From: Bdellovibrionales bacterium
GTDB taxonomy: Bacteria; Bdellovibrionota; UBA1018; CAIMNF01
Reading direction: 5' to 3'
Assembly (NCBI GenBank): GCA_947372355.1
Contig: CANBTI010000011.1
Span: 1-58,173 of the forward strand
DNA length: 58,173 nt
Under the pieces are notes generated by a model. That model searched no databases. It was given only the letters and a program-made list of their open reading frames with translations, and was not told the origin of the DNA. The position numbers and the translations under genes are program-made. How positions within the stretch are numbered: the stretch's first letter is position 1; each line of letters starts with the position of its first letter. Positions 15,616 through 24,570 of the stretch are shown one piece after another.

Positions 15616-16874
15616 TAAAATCCTTTGATCCCTTCAATCGGGGTTAAGAGCGATGCCTTTTTTGCAGGAAAATAAGAGGCGATGAGAACAATCGCAAAGG
15701 AGACGAGCGGCACACCAATAAAATATTCCCACTCAAAGGAAACAGGCATCGTGCGATCGTAATAAACATCGGGAAGAGTGATGATTTCAAAATTTCTCAG
15801 TAACAAACAAACCACGAGCGCCACACCCGAGCCCCAAGCAACCCCCAAGCCACCGATTAAAATTCCCTTGGTCACAAATATTTTAGAAATATCTTTTGCA
15901 GTGGATCCCATCACTCGAAGGATCGTGACGTCTTTTAACTTTTCTTGCACCATGAGTGTGAGCGTAGAAACAATATTTAAACTCGCAATCATTACCGTGA
16001 ATAATAAAATCATGAACATTGCAATTCGCTCGAGTTTCATCGAAGCAAATAAGCTGGAGTTGAGATCATACCAATCTTTCATGATCAGATCAGGTATCTG
16101 CGGTTGATACTGATGAACAAAGTGTTCTGATTCGCCAGCATCTTTCAAGGTAACTTCCACTTCGGTTACCACTGATTTACGGCGTAGAAAACTTTCCATG
16201 TTGGCCATGGGTGTGTAAACCAAATGCATTTCTTGATCGGGAGAACCGAATTGATAAATCCCCTCCACCACAAAACGTTTCATGCGGGGAATATTTGAAA
16301 AAGGACCATCCATCATGGAAGGACTAATTGCCGTAATCAGATCTCCGGGAATGAGTCCCATGTCATCGGCCAATTCTTTGCCGATAAAAATACCAGAAAT
16401 GCGTTGCCCATCTCCATCATCCCGATCGACTAACATTTGTGGAAGTGCTTTTTCACTCATTTTTTTGGTGATGGATTCAAGTTTAGAATCAGAAACACCT
16501 TTCAATAGCACCCCAGAAATTTTTGTTCCGCTTCGTAAAATAATTTCACTTGATAACATGGGTGAAAACGTAGCCACCGAAGGGTTGGTGAGCATGGAAG
16601 CAAATGCGGGATGAGATTGCAATTCCGACATCGGAATCATCCCGAAATCAAAACCCGGAAAAGTAGCCTTGGGTTGCATCAACACATGGAGATCCGTAGA
16701 AATTAACTTATCTCGTAATTGAAGTTCAAAACCTTTCATCACGGATAAAACGACAATGATCGCCGCCACTCCTAATCCGATTCCCCCCATGGATAAGGAT
16801 GTACTCATGCTTAAGAACCGACTGTTCTTTTTAGCCTTGAGATACCTGCGCGCAATCCATGTGATCCAGTTCAT
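15615..16874 (-). CDS. lolC: Lipoprotein-releasing ABC transporter permease, LolC/LolE type
   Basis: The 419-residue product begins with ARRYLKAKKNSRFLSMSTSLSMGGIGLGVAAIIVVLSVMKGFE, the typical first helix and coupling region of LolC/E. A large periplasmic domain (about residues 50-265) follows, then three C-terminal helices with the FtsX-type signature. With LolD ATPase it extracts lipoproteins from the inner membrane for transfer to LolA. No lolD or lolE is adjacent, so a single LolC/E-like permease may act as a homodimer. It lies 10 bp after fadJ and is joined to ribE by TAATG. Confidence 0.9.
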   Translation of the reverse strand: MNWITWIARRYLKAKKNSRFLSMSTSLSMGGIGLGVAAIIVVLSVMKGFELQLRDKLISTDLHVLMQPKATFPGFDFGMIPMSELQSHPAFASMLTNPSVATFSPMLSSEIILRSGTKISGVLLKGVSDSKLESITKKMSEKALPQMLVDRDDGDGQRISGIFIGKELADDMGLIPGDLITAISPSMMDGPFSNIPRMKRFVVEGIYQFGSPDQEMHLVYTPMANMESFLRRKSVVTEVEVTLKDAGESEHFVHQYQPQIPDLIMKDWYDLNSSLFASMKLERIAMFMILLFTVMIASLNIVSTLTLMVQEKLKDVTILRVMGSTAKDISKIFVTKGILIGGLGVAWGSGVALVVCLLLRNFEIITLPDVYYDRTMPVSFEWEYFIGVPLVSFAIVLIASYFPAKKASLLTPIEGIKGF

Positions 16875-16884
16875 TCATTCACCT

Positions 16885-19065
16885 TCATGCGTAGAACTTA
16901 CCACGAGCTGCAACTTTTTTTAACGCTTCCGATGGTGTGAATCGCATTCCGTATTTTTTAGAGAGTTCTTCTAAACGAGTCACAATTTTTGCTACTCCAT
17001 AAGCATCTGCAAATCGAAGGAGTCCACCGCGAAATGGAGGAAAACCCGTTCCCATGATCATGCCTAGATCCACGTCTTGGGGAGTTTCTACTACTTTTTC
17101 TTCTAAACAACGTGCTGCTTCGTTCACCATACTGAATACACAACGATCTACAATTTCTTCAGCGGTAATTTTATTCTTTTCAGGATTCACGCCTAAGATT
17201 TGATAAATGTTTGGATCCAGTTGTTTATCTTTTTTATCCTTACCAGAATAAAGATAAAATCCAGCTCCCGTTTTTTTACCTAATCGTTTTTGTTCTAGGA
17301 GTTTAGAAAAAGTATTCGGAGTACTCATGCGTTCACCGAATGCATCGTGAAGAATGTGTCCTACTTTATCGCCTACATCTAAGCCTACTTCATCAATCAA
17401 CTCAATCGGGCCCATAGGCATTCCGAACTCGAGCATTGCTGGATCCATCTCTTCAATGCGCACCCCTTCAGAAACCATCACTGCGGCTTCCGTTAAGTAT
17501 GGCATGAGTAAACGATTCACGAGGAAACCTGGAGAATCTTTGACTACGATTGGCGTTTTACCAATTTGTTTACTGAATTGAAAAATCTGAGAAACGGCAA
17601 GATCAGATGATTTTTCACCGCGGATCACTTCGACTAGTGGCATGCGATGTACGGGATTAAAAAAATGCATTCCTGCAAAACGTTCAGGTTTGGCCATCAC
17701 ACTTTGCATTTTAGTCACGGATAAGGAAGAGGTGTTCGTTGCAATCACGCAATCATCTTGAAGGAAATTTTCTAGTTCCTTCAAAACTGCTTGCTTCAAT
17801 TCCATTTTTTCAATCACTGCTTCAATCACCACTTCTGAGCCCTTAAAACCATCATAAGTAGTAGTGGGAGCAATGCGGTTTAATTTTTGTTCAAACTGAC
17901 GGTGAGTGATCGATTTACGTTTCAATGATTTTTTAAAAAGGGCGAGCGCCGATTGAATCCCAATCTCTAGTCCGGGAAGACCAATATCTTTCATGATCAC
18001 TGATACACCTTTATCAGCCAAGAGATGAGCAATACCACCACCCATCACACCCGCACCGAGCACAGCTCCAGAAGCGATTTTTTTAGTCTCTGCAGTTTTA
18101 CCATCAGTGAGACCATTTGCTTTTTTGATTCCTTCAGTAAGAAAGAATAGTTGAATGCAGGCTTTGGAAACATCGGTAGCGGCCATTTGTCCGAATCCTT
18201 TTGCTTCAACGAGCAATACTTGATCGCGTTTTTTACCACGAAAGTTTGCTTGATATCCGGTACCGATTTCTTCAATCACGCGAATTGCTTCCATGGGAGC
18301 TGGATACTTTCCTTTTGTTTTAGAAAGAACCCCTTCTCGTGCTTTTTTGAAAACCACAGAACGTCCGATTGGATTATTTTCAAGCATGGCGCCTACTACA
18401 CCACCCATGCCACCCAATTTTGGTTCTTTAGCAATGCGTTCGCGTTTTTTTAATTTAGAAAGATTTGAATTCACCCAAGTGAAAACGGATTCTTCAAAGT
18501 TTTCCTTTTGGATGCAGGCATCGGCGAGTCCGGCTTTGTAGGCTTTTTCTCCGGTAAGAGTTTTACCCGATAAAATCAAATCAAAAGCTTGAGCGATCCC
18601 CACTTTCCATGGCATCCGAACACAACCGCCCATTCCTGGGATGATTCCTAGTAACGTTTCTGGTAATCCAATGCGTGCTGCAGGATCGTTTGACATCACA
18701 ATAGCAGCGCTTGCGAGTGATAGTTCGCATCCACCACCCATGCAAGTTCCATTGATTGCCACCACGGTTGCCATCGGAAGATCTTCCCATTGATTGAGGA
18801 GATCTTGACCGGCTCTGGCTAGCTCGGTTGCTTCTTCAGCATTTTTTGCAGATTGGATGAGTTGAATATCAGCACCAGCAATGAAGTTACCTGGTTTTTT
18901 TGAAAATAAAATTACCGCATCTAAATCAGTGCGTGTTTTTAGGGTGTCGATGAGTTCTTTAAATTCACTCATCACTTCGCGATTAAACTTATTTACCTTT
19001 TCACCTAAAAGATCAAAATAAACGTAGCCGATGTTGTTTCTTGCATTGATCGTAAAATGTTTCAT
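16885..19065 (-). CDS. fadJ: Multifunctional fatty-acid oxidation alpha subunit
   Basis: The product (726 residues from the ATG at 19065) fuses an N-terminal crotonase domain to a 3-hydroxyacyl-CoA dehydrogenase. The crotonase domain has the FIAGADI and CMGGGCELSLAS oxyanion motifs and GLPETLLGIIPGMGG. The dehydrogenase has the Rossmann motif GAGVMGGGIAHLLADKG, the catalytic-region HFFNPVHRMPLVE and two C-terminal domains. It performs the hydration and dehydrogenation steps of beta-oxidation. Its thiolase partner is not adjacent. No Shine-Dalgarno site is visible; a TTGCCT-N18-TAAACT promoter-like pair ends 9 nt before the ATG. It is the probable first gene of an operon with lolC and the rib genes. 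Confidence 0.93.
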   Translation of the reverse strand: MKHFTINARNNIGYVYFDLLGEKVNKFNREVMSEFKELIDTLKTRTDLDAVILFSKKPGNFIAGADIQLIQSAKNAEEATELARAGQDLLNQWEDLPMATVVAINGTCMGGGCELSLASAAIVMSNDPAARIGLPETLLGIIPGMGGCVRMPWKVGIAQAFDLILSGKTLTGEKAYKAGLADACIQKENFEESVFTWVNSNLSKLKKRERIAKEPKLGGMGGVVGAMLENNPIGRSVVFKKAREGVLSKTKGKYPAPMEAIRVIEEIGTGYQANFRGKKRDQVLLVEAKGFGQMAATDVSKACIQLFFLTEGIKKANGLTDGKTAETKKIASGAVLGAGVMGGGIAHLLADKGVSVIMKDIGLPGLEIGIQSALALFKKSLKRKSITHRQFEQKLNRIAPTTTYDGFKGSEVVIEAVIEKMELKQAVLKELENFLQDDCVIATNTSSLSVTKMQSVMAKPERFAGMHFFNPVHRMPLVEVIRGEKSSDLAVSQIFQFSKQIGKTPIVVKDSPGFLVNRLLMPYLTEAAVMVSEGVRIEEMDPAMLEFGMPMGPIELIDEVGLDVGDKVGHILHDAFGERMSTPNTFSKLLEQKRLGKKTGAGFYLYSGKDKKDKQLDPNIYQILGVNPEKNKITAEEIVDRCVFSMVNEAARCLEEKVVETPQDVDLGMIMGTGFPPFRGGLLRFADAYGVAKIVTRLEELSKKYGMRFTPSEALKKVAARGKFYA

Positions 19066-19106
19066 ATACAAAACAGTTTAAGATGCTTCAGCCTGTTTAG
19101 GCAAAA

Positions 19107-19988
19107 TTAAAAGTAAACGCCCACACCCACTGAACCGGTATAAGAAGCGCTGTGACTCAGAGAATCACCCGCTTGATTTCTGTTTGCTTCAAGTATGGAA
19201 GTATTTTTTATAGAAGTAGTGCTGCTGGATAAGATCCCATTGAACTTAAATGCCGCTGTAGCAACCACTCCACGAGTGATGGCAATCTCAGCACCCAGTT
19301 GTCCCAGACCCTGCAATTGCTTAATTTTATAATCATCCATTAAACCCATCATGCTGACATATGTAGGTGCGTAATTTAAAGTTGAGTTAGCAAAAGCCAC
19401 ACCTCCGCCAATAAACGGACGGAATCGAGATTCACGACCTAAGAAGAATAATTTTGCTCCCGCATCGAAGGCACTTTGCTTAAGTGCAAAAACATCGCTT
19501 GAAGTAGATCCAACCAGTGAATTAAGAGTGGTTGAAGTGTTCATTAATGAATAAGTATAACCACCTTCAATCATTAAATTATCTGATACCAGTACACCCA
19601 CTCTTCCACCAAAAGCATATTGAGCAGCTACATCCACTGTTCCGTTGCCATAAATGGAAGTGAGTCCGGCGATGGGAGAGATGAATAATTTGTAAGCAGG
19701 TTTTTCTACGGTTTCCACCCCGAAAGTATTTCGAGAGGTACTAATTTTAGTGATGCTCGATGAGGTTGCTGCAGAAGAACGAACGGGTGCAATCTCCTGA
19801 TCCTCATTCAGATCCTGCACAGTCGAATTTGCAAGATCTGCCTTTTCGTCATTAATGGATGCAGGAATTTCTTCAACTTCGGGTGATGGATTGGAATAAC
19901 CCAGATCCCAAGATTCAGCATGTGCCAATCCCGAGTGAGCAATGGAAATAGAAATGAATGCTATAAAGACCCCAAAAAATTGAACCAT
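19107..19988 (-). CDS. Outer-membrane beta-barrel protein
   Basis: The product (293 residues from the ATG at 19988) has a signal peptide ending near LAHA, then an acidic low-complexity linker. From about residue 105 an eight-stranded-barrel-like domain follows (LFISPIAGLTSIYG, AFGGRVGVLVSDNLMIEGGYTYS, FRPFIGGGVAFANS) that ends in GVGVYF, the terminal Phe typical of BAM substrates. It resembles OmpA-barrel-type surface proteins but lacks an OmpA C-terminal domain. The start is chosen for its AAGGGG site 7 nt upstream; longer in-frame versions would read through the promoter and hairpin. Confidence 0.82.
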   Translation of the reverse strand: MVQFFGVFIAFISISIAHSGLAHAESWDLGYSNPSPEVEEIPASINDEKADLANSTVQDLNEDQEIAPVRSSAATSSSITKISTSRNTFGVETVEKPAYKLFISPIAGLTSIYGNGTVDVAAQYAFGGRVGVLVSDNLMIEGGYTYSLMNTSTTLNSLVGSTSSDVFALKQSAFDAGAKLFFLGRESRFRPFIGGGVAFANSTLNYAPTYVSMMGLMDDYKIKQLQGLGQLGAEIAITRGVVATAAFKFNGILSSSTTSIKNTSILEANRNQAGDSLSHSASYTGSVGVGVYF

Positions 19989-19992
19989 ATCG

Positions 19993-20024
19993 AACCCCTT
20001 GGCTGGGGTTTTACCACGATTATA
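19993..20024 (-). promoter_or_regulatory. -10 box and ribosome-site-occluding hairpin before the barrel gene
   Basis: On the minus strand a perfect TATAAT lies at 20024-20019. Transcription should start near 20012, and the first bases form a hairpin, AACCCC-loop-GGGGTT (20010-19993). Its 3' arm is the ribosome-binding site itself, four bases before the start codon. The leader is thus almost entirely this hairpin, which could tune translation. Confidence 0.5.
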
Positions 20025-20054
20025 ACGCAATGCAAGCAAAATATAATGCGGCGC

Positions 20055-21026
20055 TTAAACTTCAAATAAATCAGCAATCTCAAAACCTTGCTGTTTTTTA
20101 AATTTTTGCCTGAATAAGTCAGATATACGCACATACATGCTTAACTCACCCAACTCTGGGTTCACTGCTGGCGAAATCAACCAAGTACCAGGATGACTTG
20201 CATCCACGTAGTTTTTCAACTCACCCCATTCATAATGAGATTGGTTTTCAGGAACAATCTTCACCATAGAATCATCAAAATTTTCATCAAAAAAATAAGG
20301 ACGAATGACTTTCAACATTTTCTCAATCAATAAAGGCTCTTCAGGCAATAATGTTCGGAGATGAAGAGTTTCATCTAAAAATAGTAATTCAATCAAGGGA
20401 GAACTCCCCTCCACAAACAACATTCGATTCGAAGCTCCAGTGGGTAACTTTTTCAAAGGAAGGGTGATCTCAAATCTTTTTCTAAAAACCTTTGCTCTAG
20501 TCAGGTCCATTTCAATCGTCAGTTCAGAAGCCGGAAGCTCTGAGTTTGAACTCAAAACAATCACTCCTAATCTTTTAAGATGCGCACTCGCTTGATCTTG
20601 TAATTGATTGGAACTCATTTCAAAATAGTTCAACTGATGAACACTTTTTAGTAGCTCTTCGTTACTTGAACCAAAAACAGTAGGATAATCTGAACCCTTT
20701 GAATAGAAGGTTAATCCACGCATTAACTCAGGATCACTTTGAATACTGGAACAAAATAAAAAGTCTTTTTTTGTAAATTCAAAATCATTAAAGATCCCAA
20801 ATCTAGCTTTTCTAGTTAAAATTTGAATCGGGTGAAGATCACGATTTATTTTAAAATCAGTTAAACCTAAAAAAGAAATCACTGCCTCAGGAATCATTTC
20901 CCAGGAATGAAAATCAATTCCAGGAAGGATTGCCACACTCTTACCTTTTGATTTTAATAGAGCTGCAGCCCAATAAAATGCAGGATGAGATCCTTTAAAA
21001 AGGAAATCTATTTTATCTGAGCTCAT
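20055..21026 (-). CDS. Unknown protein with degenerate Rossmann-like N-terminus, in an LPS operon
   Basis: The 323-residue product starts IDFLFKGSHPAFYWAAALLKSKGKSVAILPG (split over residues 6-36), a beta-alpha-beta pattern like the FAD-binding motif of flavin oxidoreductases in which the glycine-rich loop is degraded to GSHPA. No signal peptide is present, so it is cytoplasmic. The family is not recognised. It overlaps the Kdo transferase gene by 4 nt and is the last gene of the minus-strand envelope operon. A role in LPS or envelope assembly is inferred from position only. Confidence 0.75.
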   Translation of the reverse strand: MSSDKIDFLFKGSHPAFYWAAALLKSKGKSVAILPGIDFHSWEMIPEAVISFLGLTDFKINRDLHPIQILTRKARFGIFNDFEFTKKDFLFCSSIQSDPELMRGLTFYSKGSDYPTVFGSSNEELLKSVHQLNYFEMSSNQLQDQASAHLKRLGVIVLSSNSELPASELTIEMDLTRAKVFRKRFEITLPLKKLPTGASNRMLFVEGSSPLIELLFLDETLHLRTLLPEEPLLIEKMLKVIRPYFFDENFDDSMVKIVPENQSHYEWGELKNYVDASHPGTWLISPAVNPELGELSMYVRISDLFRQKFKKQQGFEIADLFEV

Positions 21027-22120
21027 TTTAAAACCGTTCTGATCATTTGATGAATCATTTCTAATTTAAGCTTAAGTGAAAAATCTTTAATTTGCGAAGA
21101 GGTTTCTACCCATTTTTGAATATTTTCAGGAGTTTCACAAATCGTTAAAACATGCTTTTGAATCAACTCCTTCGTTTCAAAAAACTTTTCTACATTCTTT
21201 GGCCCTGAAGCAACTGGAATAGAATACACTGAAGGCTCTAAAGTTGAATGGATACCTTCACCAAAACCACCCCCCACCCATGCACGATCAGCGATAGAAT
21301 AAAGTTCCACCAGCAAGCCCATTTCATTGACTAAGATACAATTCGGATAGGGTGAGAACACAGATGGATCAGGCGATTCTTTCAATGAATGGGGAACTAC
21401 CCACACGGTGCCAGGATAATTCTCAATCGCTCGGGAAAGAAATTCCATGTCTTCCTTCCATGCACTACCAATCACCCAGTAAGGTTTTGGTGAATGGATG
21501 TGTTTCAGTCGCCATTTTTGAAAAGCCTCATGGCGGTTGGCATTTTCAGATCGATGAAACACTCTTAACCATCGTGGATCTACTCCCAAAATGCATTCAG
21601 AATCTGGAAATAAAGTTTGAAGCTGGGGAATCGATTCCTGTTCCAGAACAAAAAATCTAAGTTTTGGTAAAGCAATACCAAAAGATTTTAAAATCCGTTT
21701 AACCCAAAGCAATGAACTTCTTGGACTTGCACAGATTACAGAAATTTTTATTTTTAAAAGGCTAGCAGCCTTCCATAAGCCTGGCCAAGCTTCATACTTA
21801 GAGGTGATTACCTCAGACACACCAAAATGCTGGAGCATCTCTTGCCATTCACCCTCATAAGGCGAAAAACCTCGATACAAGAGTTGTGACGGTAATTTTT
21901 TGAGCCAAGACTCCGCAGATTTTGAAAAGATGGAAACTCCCGCACTTCGACCTTCACTCACTGCGGCCTCAATGATTGGAATTAGAATTTCGAGTTCACC
22001 TGAACTTGCTGCATGAAACCAAATAGTGTTTTTCACCTTGGCTGGAGAATTATTTTTCCAATCACTGTTTCTTCGAATCAATAACCTGGTCACCAGAGTG
22101 TATAATTTAAATCTCATCAC
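21023..22120 (-). CDS. waaA: 3-deoxy-D-manno-octulosonic acid (Kdo) transferase
   Basis: The 365-residue product shows Kdo transferase landmarks: an N-terminal membrane-proximal basic segment, IWFHAASSGELE (the HxxSxGE motif), SKYEAWPGLW in the acceptor-side domain, and the C-terminal CMP-binding-like WVGGGFGEGIHSTLEPSVYSIPVASGP. It transfers Kdo from CMP-Kdo to the lipid A precursor at the inner membrane. The sequence is shorter and more divergent than E. coli WaaA (425 residues). It overlaps the heptosyltransferase gene by 14 nt and the downstream unknown by 4 nt, so core LPS steps are encoded together. Confidence 0.85.
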   Translation of the reverse strand: MMRFKLYTLVTRLLIRRNSDWKNNSPAKVKNTIWFHAASSGELEILIPIIEAAVSEGRSAGVSIFSKSAESWLKKLPSQLLYRGFSPYEGEWQEMLQHFGVSEVITSKYEAWPGLWKAASLLKIKISVICASPRSSLLWVKRILKSFGIALPKLRFFVLEQESIPQLQTLFPDSECILGVDPRWLRVFHRSENANRHEAFQKWRLKHIHSPKPYWVIGSAWKEDMEFLSRAIENYPGTVWVVPHSLKESPDPSVFSPYPNCILVNEMGLLVELYSIADRAWVGGGFGEGIHSTLEPSVYSIPVASGPKNVEKFFETKELIQKHVLTICETPENIQKWVETSSQIKDFSLKLKLEMIHQMIRTVLK

Positions 22121-23129
22121 TCACCTGATCGACAATAATGCGTTTTAAACAGGCATAAGGTTCACCCAGTCGATAACAGATTCGGCCATCTTTTGAACAA
22201 GGCGAACAAAACACATCAGCAGTAACGGATGAACTATTTTCTTTCCAAGGCCCAAATCCGAGATCAGGCCGAGTCGGTCCAAAAATCATGATGGCTCTAG
22301 TGCCCACTGCCTCAGCATAATGAGCAAGACCAGTATCGCTTCCCACATAAAAAGCAGAATTTTGAATGATCAAACCAGTGATGGCAAAATCATTTTCATT
22401 TAAAATTGAACGATGATTGATCTGATGCTCTTCTAATTTCGCAATGAGTGAAACAGCGCTTTGATCATTTTCACGACCCAGCACTACTGGAATCAATCCA
22501 CTCTTTAAAAACTCTTTTTTTGATAACTCAAAATAAGAATCAGATCCCCACTCCTTTGATTTCCAACGTGAAGATGGCATCACCACAAAAAACTTCTGAC
22601 TCTCCAATTGATATTTATTTAAAGAATCTTGAGCATTCAACACTTGAAATAACATGGAAGGGTGTTTCAACTCGTGATCAGACTGAGTGATTTGAACAGC
22701 CAGCCGCGCAAACCGTTTCCAAAGAGGCGTTGGTCTTAAAAATTTTGGCCAAACCTTTTTAAAAAAAAGGTATCCATAAAAATTAAACCGTTGTTTTGAA
22801 ATTTTTTTCCAAGGAATCCAAATACCCCGAGATACATCAAACCAATGAAATAAATAGCGAGCTAACTGACTTCTCATCGTGACATGGAGATCAACCCTGG
22901 CATCGTAATCTTGGTGGGAGATTTTTTGAATTAATTGCACCCAACCCCAAAAGCCTGATTTTTTATCAAACTCGATGAGGTGACGAATCCTCGGGTGTCC
23001 TTTTAATACGAAAGCAAATTCTTTAGAAATAATCCAATCTACTGTAGTGCTTGTGGGTATGGATTCTAAAAATGAAGTGGATAAAATCACATCTCCCAAA
23101 CTACTCATTCGAATCACCAGAAGCTTCAT
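22107..23129 (-). CDS. LPS heptosyltransferase family (glycosyltransferase family 9)
   Basis: The 340-residue product begins with MKLLVIRMSSLGDVILSTSF, the canonical GT9 N-terminus. In the C-terminal half it has YVGSDTGLAHYAEAVGTRAIMIFGPT, the nucleotide-sugar-binding signature of WaaC/WaaF/WaaQ proteins. It probably adds a heptose to the Kdo-lipid A core. A cysteine-rich tail (CSPCSKDGRICYRLGEPYAC) resembles the end of other GT9 proteins. It overlaps the DUF4097-like gene by 4 nt and waaA by 14 nt. Which heptose position it acts on cannot be told from sequence alone. Confidence 0.88.
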   Translation of the reverse strand: MKLLVIRMSSLGDVILSTSFLESIPTSTTVDWIISKEFAFVLKGHPRIRHLIEFDKKSGFWGWVQLIQKISHQDYDARVDLHVTMRSQLARYLFHWFDVSRGIWIPWKKISKQRFNFYGYLFFKKVWPKFLRPTPLWKRFARLAVQITQSDHELKHPSMLFQVLNAQDSLNKYQLESQKFFVVMPSSRWKSKEWGSDSYFELSKKEFLKSGLIPVVLGRENDQSAVSLIAKLEEHQINHRSILNENDFAITGLIIQNSAFYVGSDTGLAHYAEAVGTRAIMIFGPTRPDLGFGPWKENSSSVTADVFCSPCSKDGRICYRLGEPYACLKRIIVDQVSDEI

Positions 23130-24244
23130 TGTGGGAGCTCCATTCGTTTCAAATCAATATTTCCACTTTCAGAAGAGATCAATATACTTGTTTTTTCTTT
23201 TGAACCAATTTTACCAAAGATTCGCCCCTTCAACTCAGGGCCATAAAGCATTTCCATTTTTTTCTTATCTTTTTGAATTGAAAAATCGGTCAACACCTCA
23301 CCCTTAATGCTTTGTAGATTCACATCACCTGAAAAATCATGCGGTAAGGTAAGCGAAATATCTCCCGATTGATTTTTTAATTCCACCTGGTTTTTAATCT
23401 GTGTCGTCAATACCTTAATACTTCCGGTTTTACTTTGTATATCCAGATCACCATCAAAATCTTCGAGCTTAATTTTTCCAGATTCAGTTTGCACTTGAAA
23501 AGAGCCATGGTTTTTTTTGGAAGTCACATCACCACTCTGAGTTCGAATTTGGAAATTGCCCATCACCTCTTCTAAGTTGATTTCACCTTTTTGAGAAAAG
23601 ATCAGTATTGGTTCAGGAGTTGCTGTTACTTTTTTTAGTTCAACTTTTTGATCACCAACAAGGATACTTCCTGAAAAATCAGAGTCACTCACCGTGAATG
23701 AGCAATCCGGACAATTCACACTCATGGGAGAAGTCGAACGGATTTTAGTCAATTCTAGATTATTCTTTTTACCGGTAATATTTATTTTACCTCTCCATTG
23801 GGTGAGTCTTAATTTTTTTTCAATTCCCAATAAAGCAGAAAACGGTAAAGACGTGGGCGCTTTAATTTCAAGATCCACTTTAATATTTTTCTTTTGCTGA
23901 CGAGTGCGAAGCTTGGTGAGCAGATCCGTTCCTTGAGGTGAACCGATTCTCATTTCAATCGCGTTCGGAGTTTCGAGAGAAATGAGGGTGTATTTTTTTA
24001 ATACTGCTCTTGCATTTTCTTCCGTATCGGCTGAAACCGATTTTTTTAATTTCACTCGAATCAAATCTTGATTCCATCCCTGTATCGATACATCTCCTAA
24101 TTCGTGCTGAAGGTAGATGGGAACCTGCTTTTTGTAGTGAACATCGATTTCTTCCTCTACAACGAAATTCGTTTCAGCGCTGGCGTGCCCGTAAATTGGA
24201 GCTAACAAGATCAACGAAATCCATAGAGAAATTTGAGGAATCAC
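23126..24244 (-). CDS. Secreted beta-helix-like protein, DUF4097 (putative adhesin) type
   Basis: The 372-residue product starts at GTG (AAGG five bases upstream) with a signal peptide ending near GHA. From about residue 150 it consists of short repeating strands of the form GDVTSKKNHGSFQVQTESGKIKLEDFDG, each turn carrying a G-[DE/K]-[IV] pattern typical of DUF4097 right-handed beta-helices. These proteins are exported and often linked to envelope stress modules, but their activity is not known. It leads the LPS operon with the heptosyltransferase and waaA genes. Confidence 0.8.
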   Translation of the reverse strand: MIPQISLWISLILLAPIYGHASAETNFVVEEEIDVHYKKQVPIYLQHELGDVSIQGWNQDLIRVKLKKSVSADTEENARAVLKKYTLISLETPNAIEMRIGSPQGTDLLTKLRTRQQKKNIKVDLEIKAPTSLPFSALLGIEKKLRLTQWRGKINITGKKNNLELTKIRSTSPMSVNCPDCSFTVSDSDFSGSILVGDQKVELKKVTATPEPILIFSQKGEINLEEVMGNFQIRTQSGDVTSKKNHGSFQVQTESGKIKLEDFDGDLDIQSKTGSIKVLTTQIKNQVELKNQSGDISLTLPHDFSGDVNLQSIKGEVLTDFSIQKDKKKMEMLYGPELKGRIFGKIGSKEKTSILISSESGNIDLKRMELPQ

Positions 24245-24298
24245 AATACCTTGAGAGTACTGCGTTTTTTGTAATTAAGAAAAAAGATTCATTTTTAC

Positions 24299-24326
24299 TT
24301 GCATTAATTACGCGATGCGATATTAT
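24299..24326 (+). promoter_or_regulatory. Promoter of the c-di-GMP riboswitch RNA
   Basis: TTGCAT (24299-24304), a 16-bp spacer and TATTAT (24321-24326) form a sigma70-like promoter on the plus strand. Transcription would start near 24333, about 100 nt before the aptamer. It is divergent from the DUF4097-like gene. Confidence 0.5.
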
Positions 24327-24429
24327 CTAAATATGAAGAAAACTTAACGGTTCATTCAGAAGGTTCGAGCGCTAAGGATAGCACTCATGAAGAGGCGATC
24401 ATTATCCCCGTAATGATCTCTTTGAAAAA

Positions 24430-24512
24430 GGCAACCCGATCGAAAGGTCGGAGACGCAAAACCAACGGTACTAAGGAACTCTATCCCCGGGTTCTACGTA
24501 GGCTGGGCTGCC
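24430..24512 (+). promoter_or_regulatory. Cyclic-di-GMP-I (GEMM) riboswitch aptamer
   Basis: The sequence follows the GEMM-I consensus. GGCAACC opens the element. A stem CCGATC/GGTCGG capped by a GAAA tetraloop comes next, then the conserved GACGCAAAACC junction. A second stem follows (GAACTC/GGGTTC) with an adjacent CTAAGG segment like the tetraloop receptor, and GTAGGCTGGGCTGCC closes the outer stem. Class I aptamers bind c-di-GMP at the three-way junction. The next gene, queE, is separated from it by a terminator. Confidence 0.85.
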
Positions 24513-24570
24513 AAAGGACGACATGTTTTTTAAAGAGGGGTTGGACACTCACAACCCCCTTCTTCGGTTT

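Noticed and set aside
18151-18541. Plus-strand reading frames antisense to fadJ
   Set aside because: They have no start signals or recognisable domains and lie opposite a conserved crotonase coding region; they are shadows of codon bias.
15616-19110. FMN riboswitch for the rib genes
   Set aside because: The conserved multi-stem FMN element was not visible before ribE, lolC or fadJ; the rib genes are packed inside an operon with almost no non-coding sequence.
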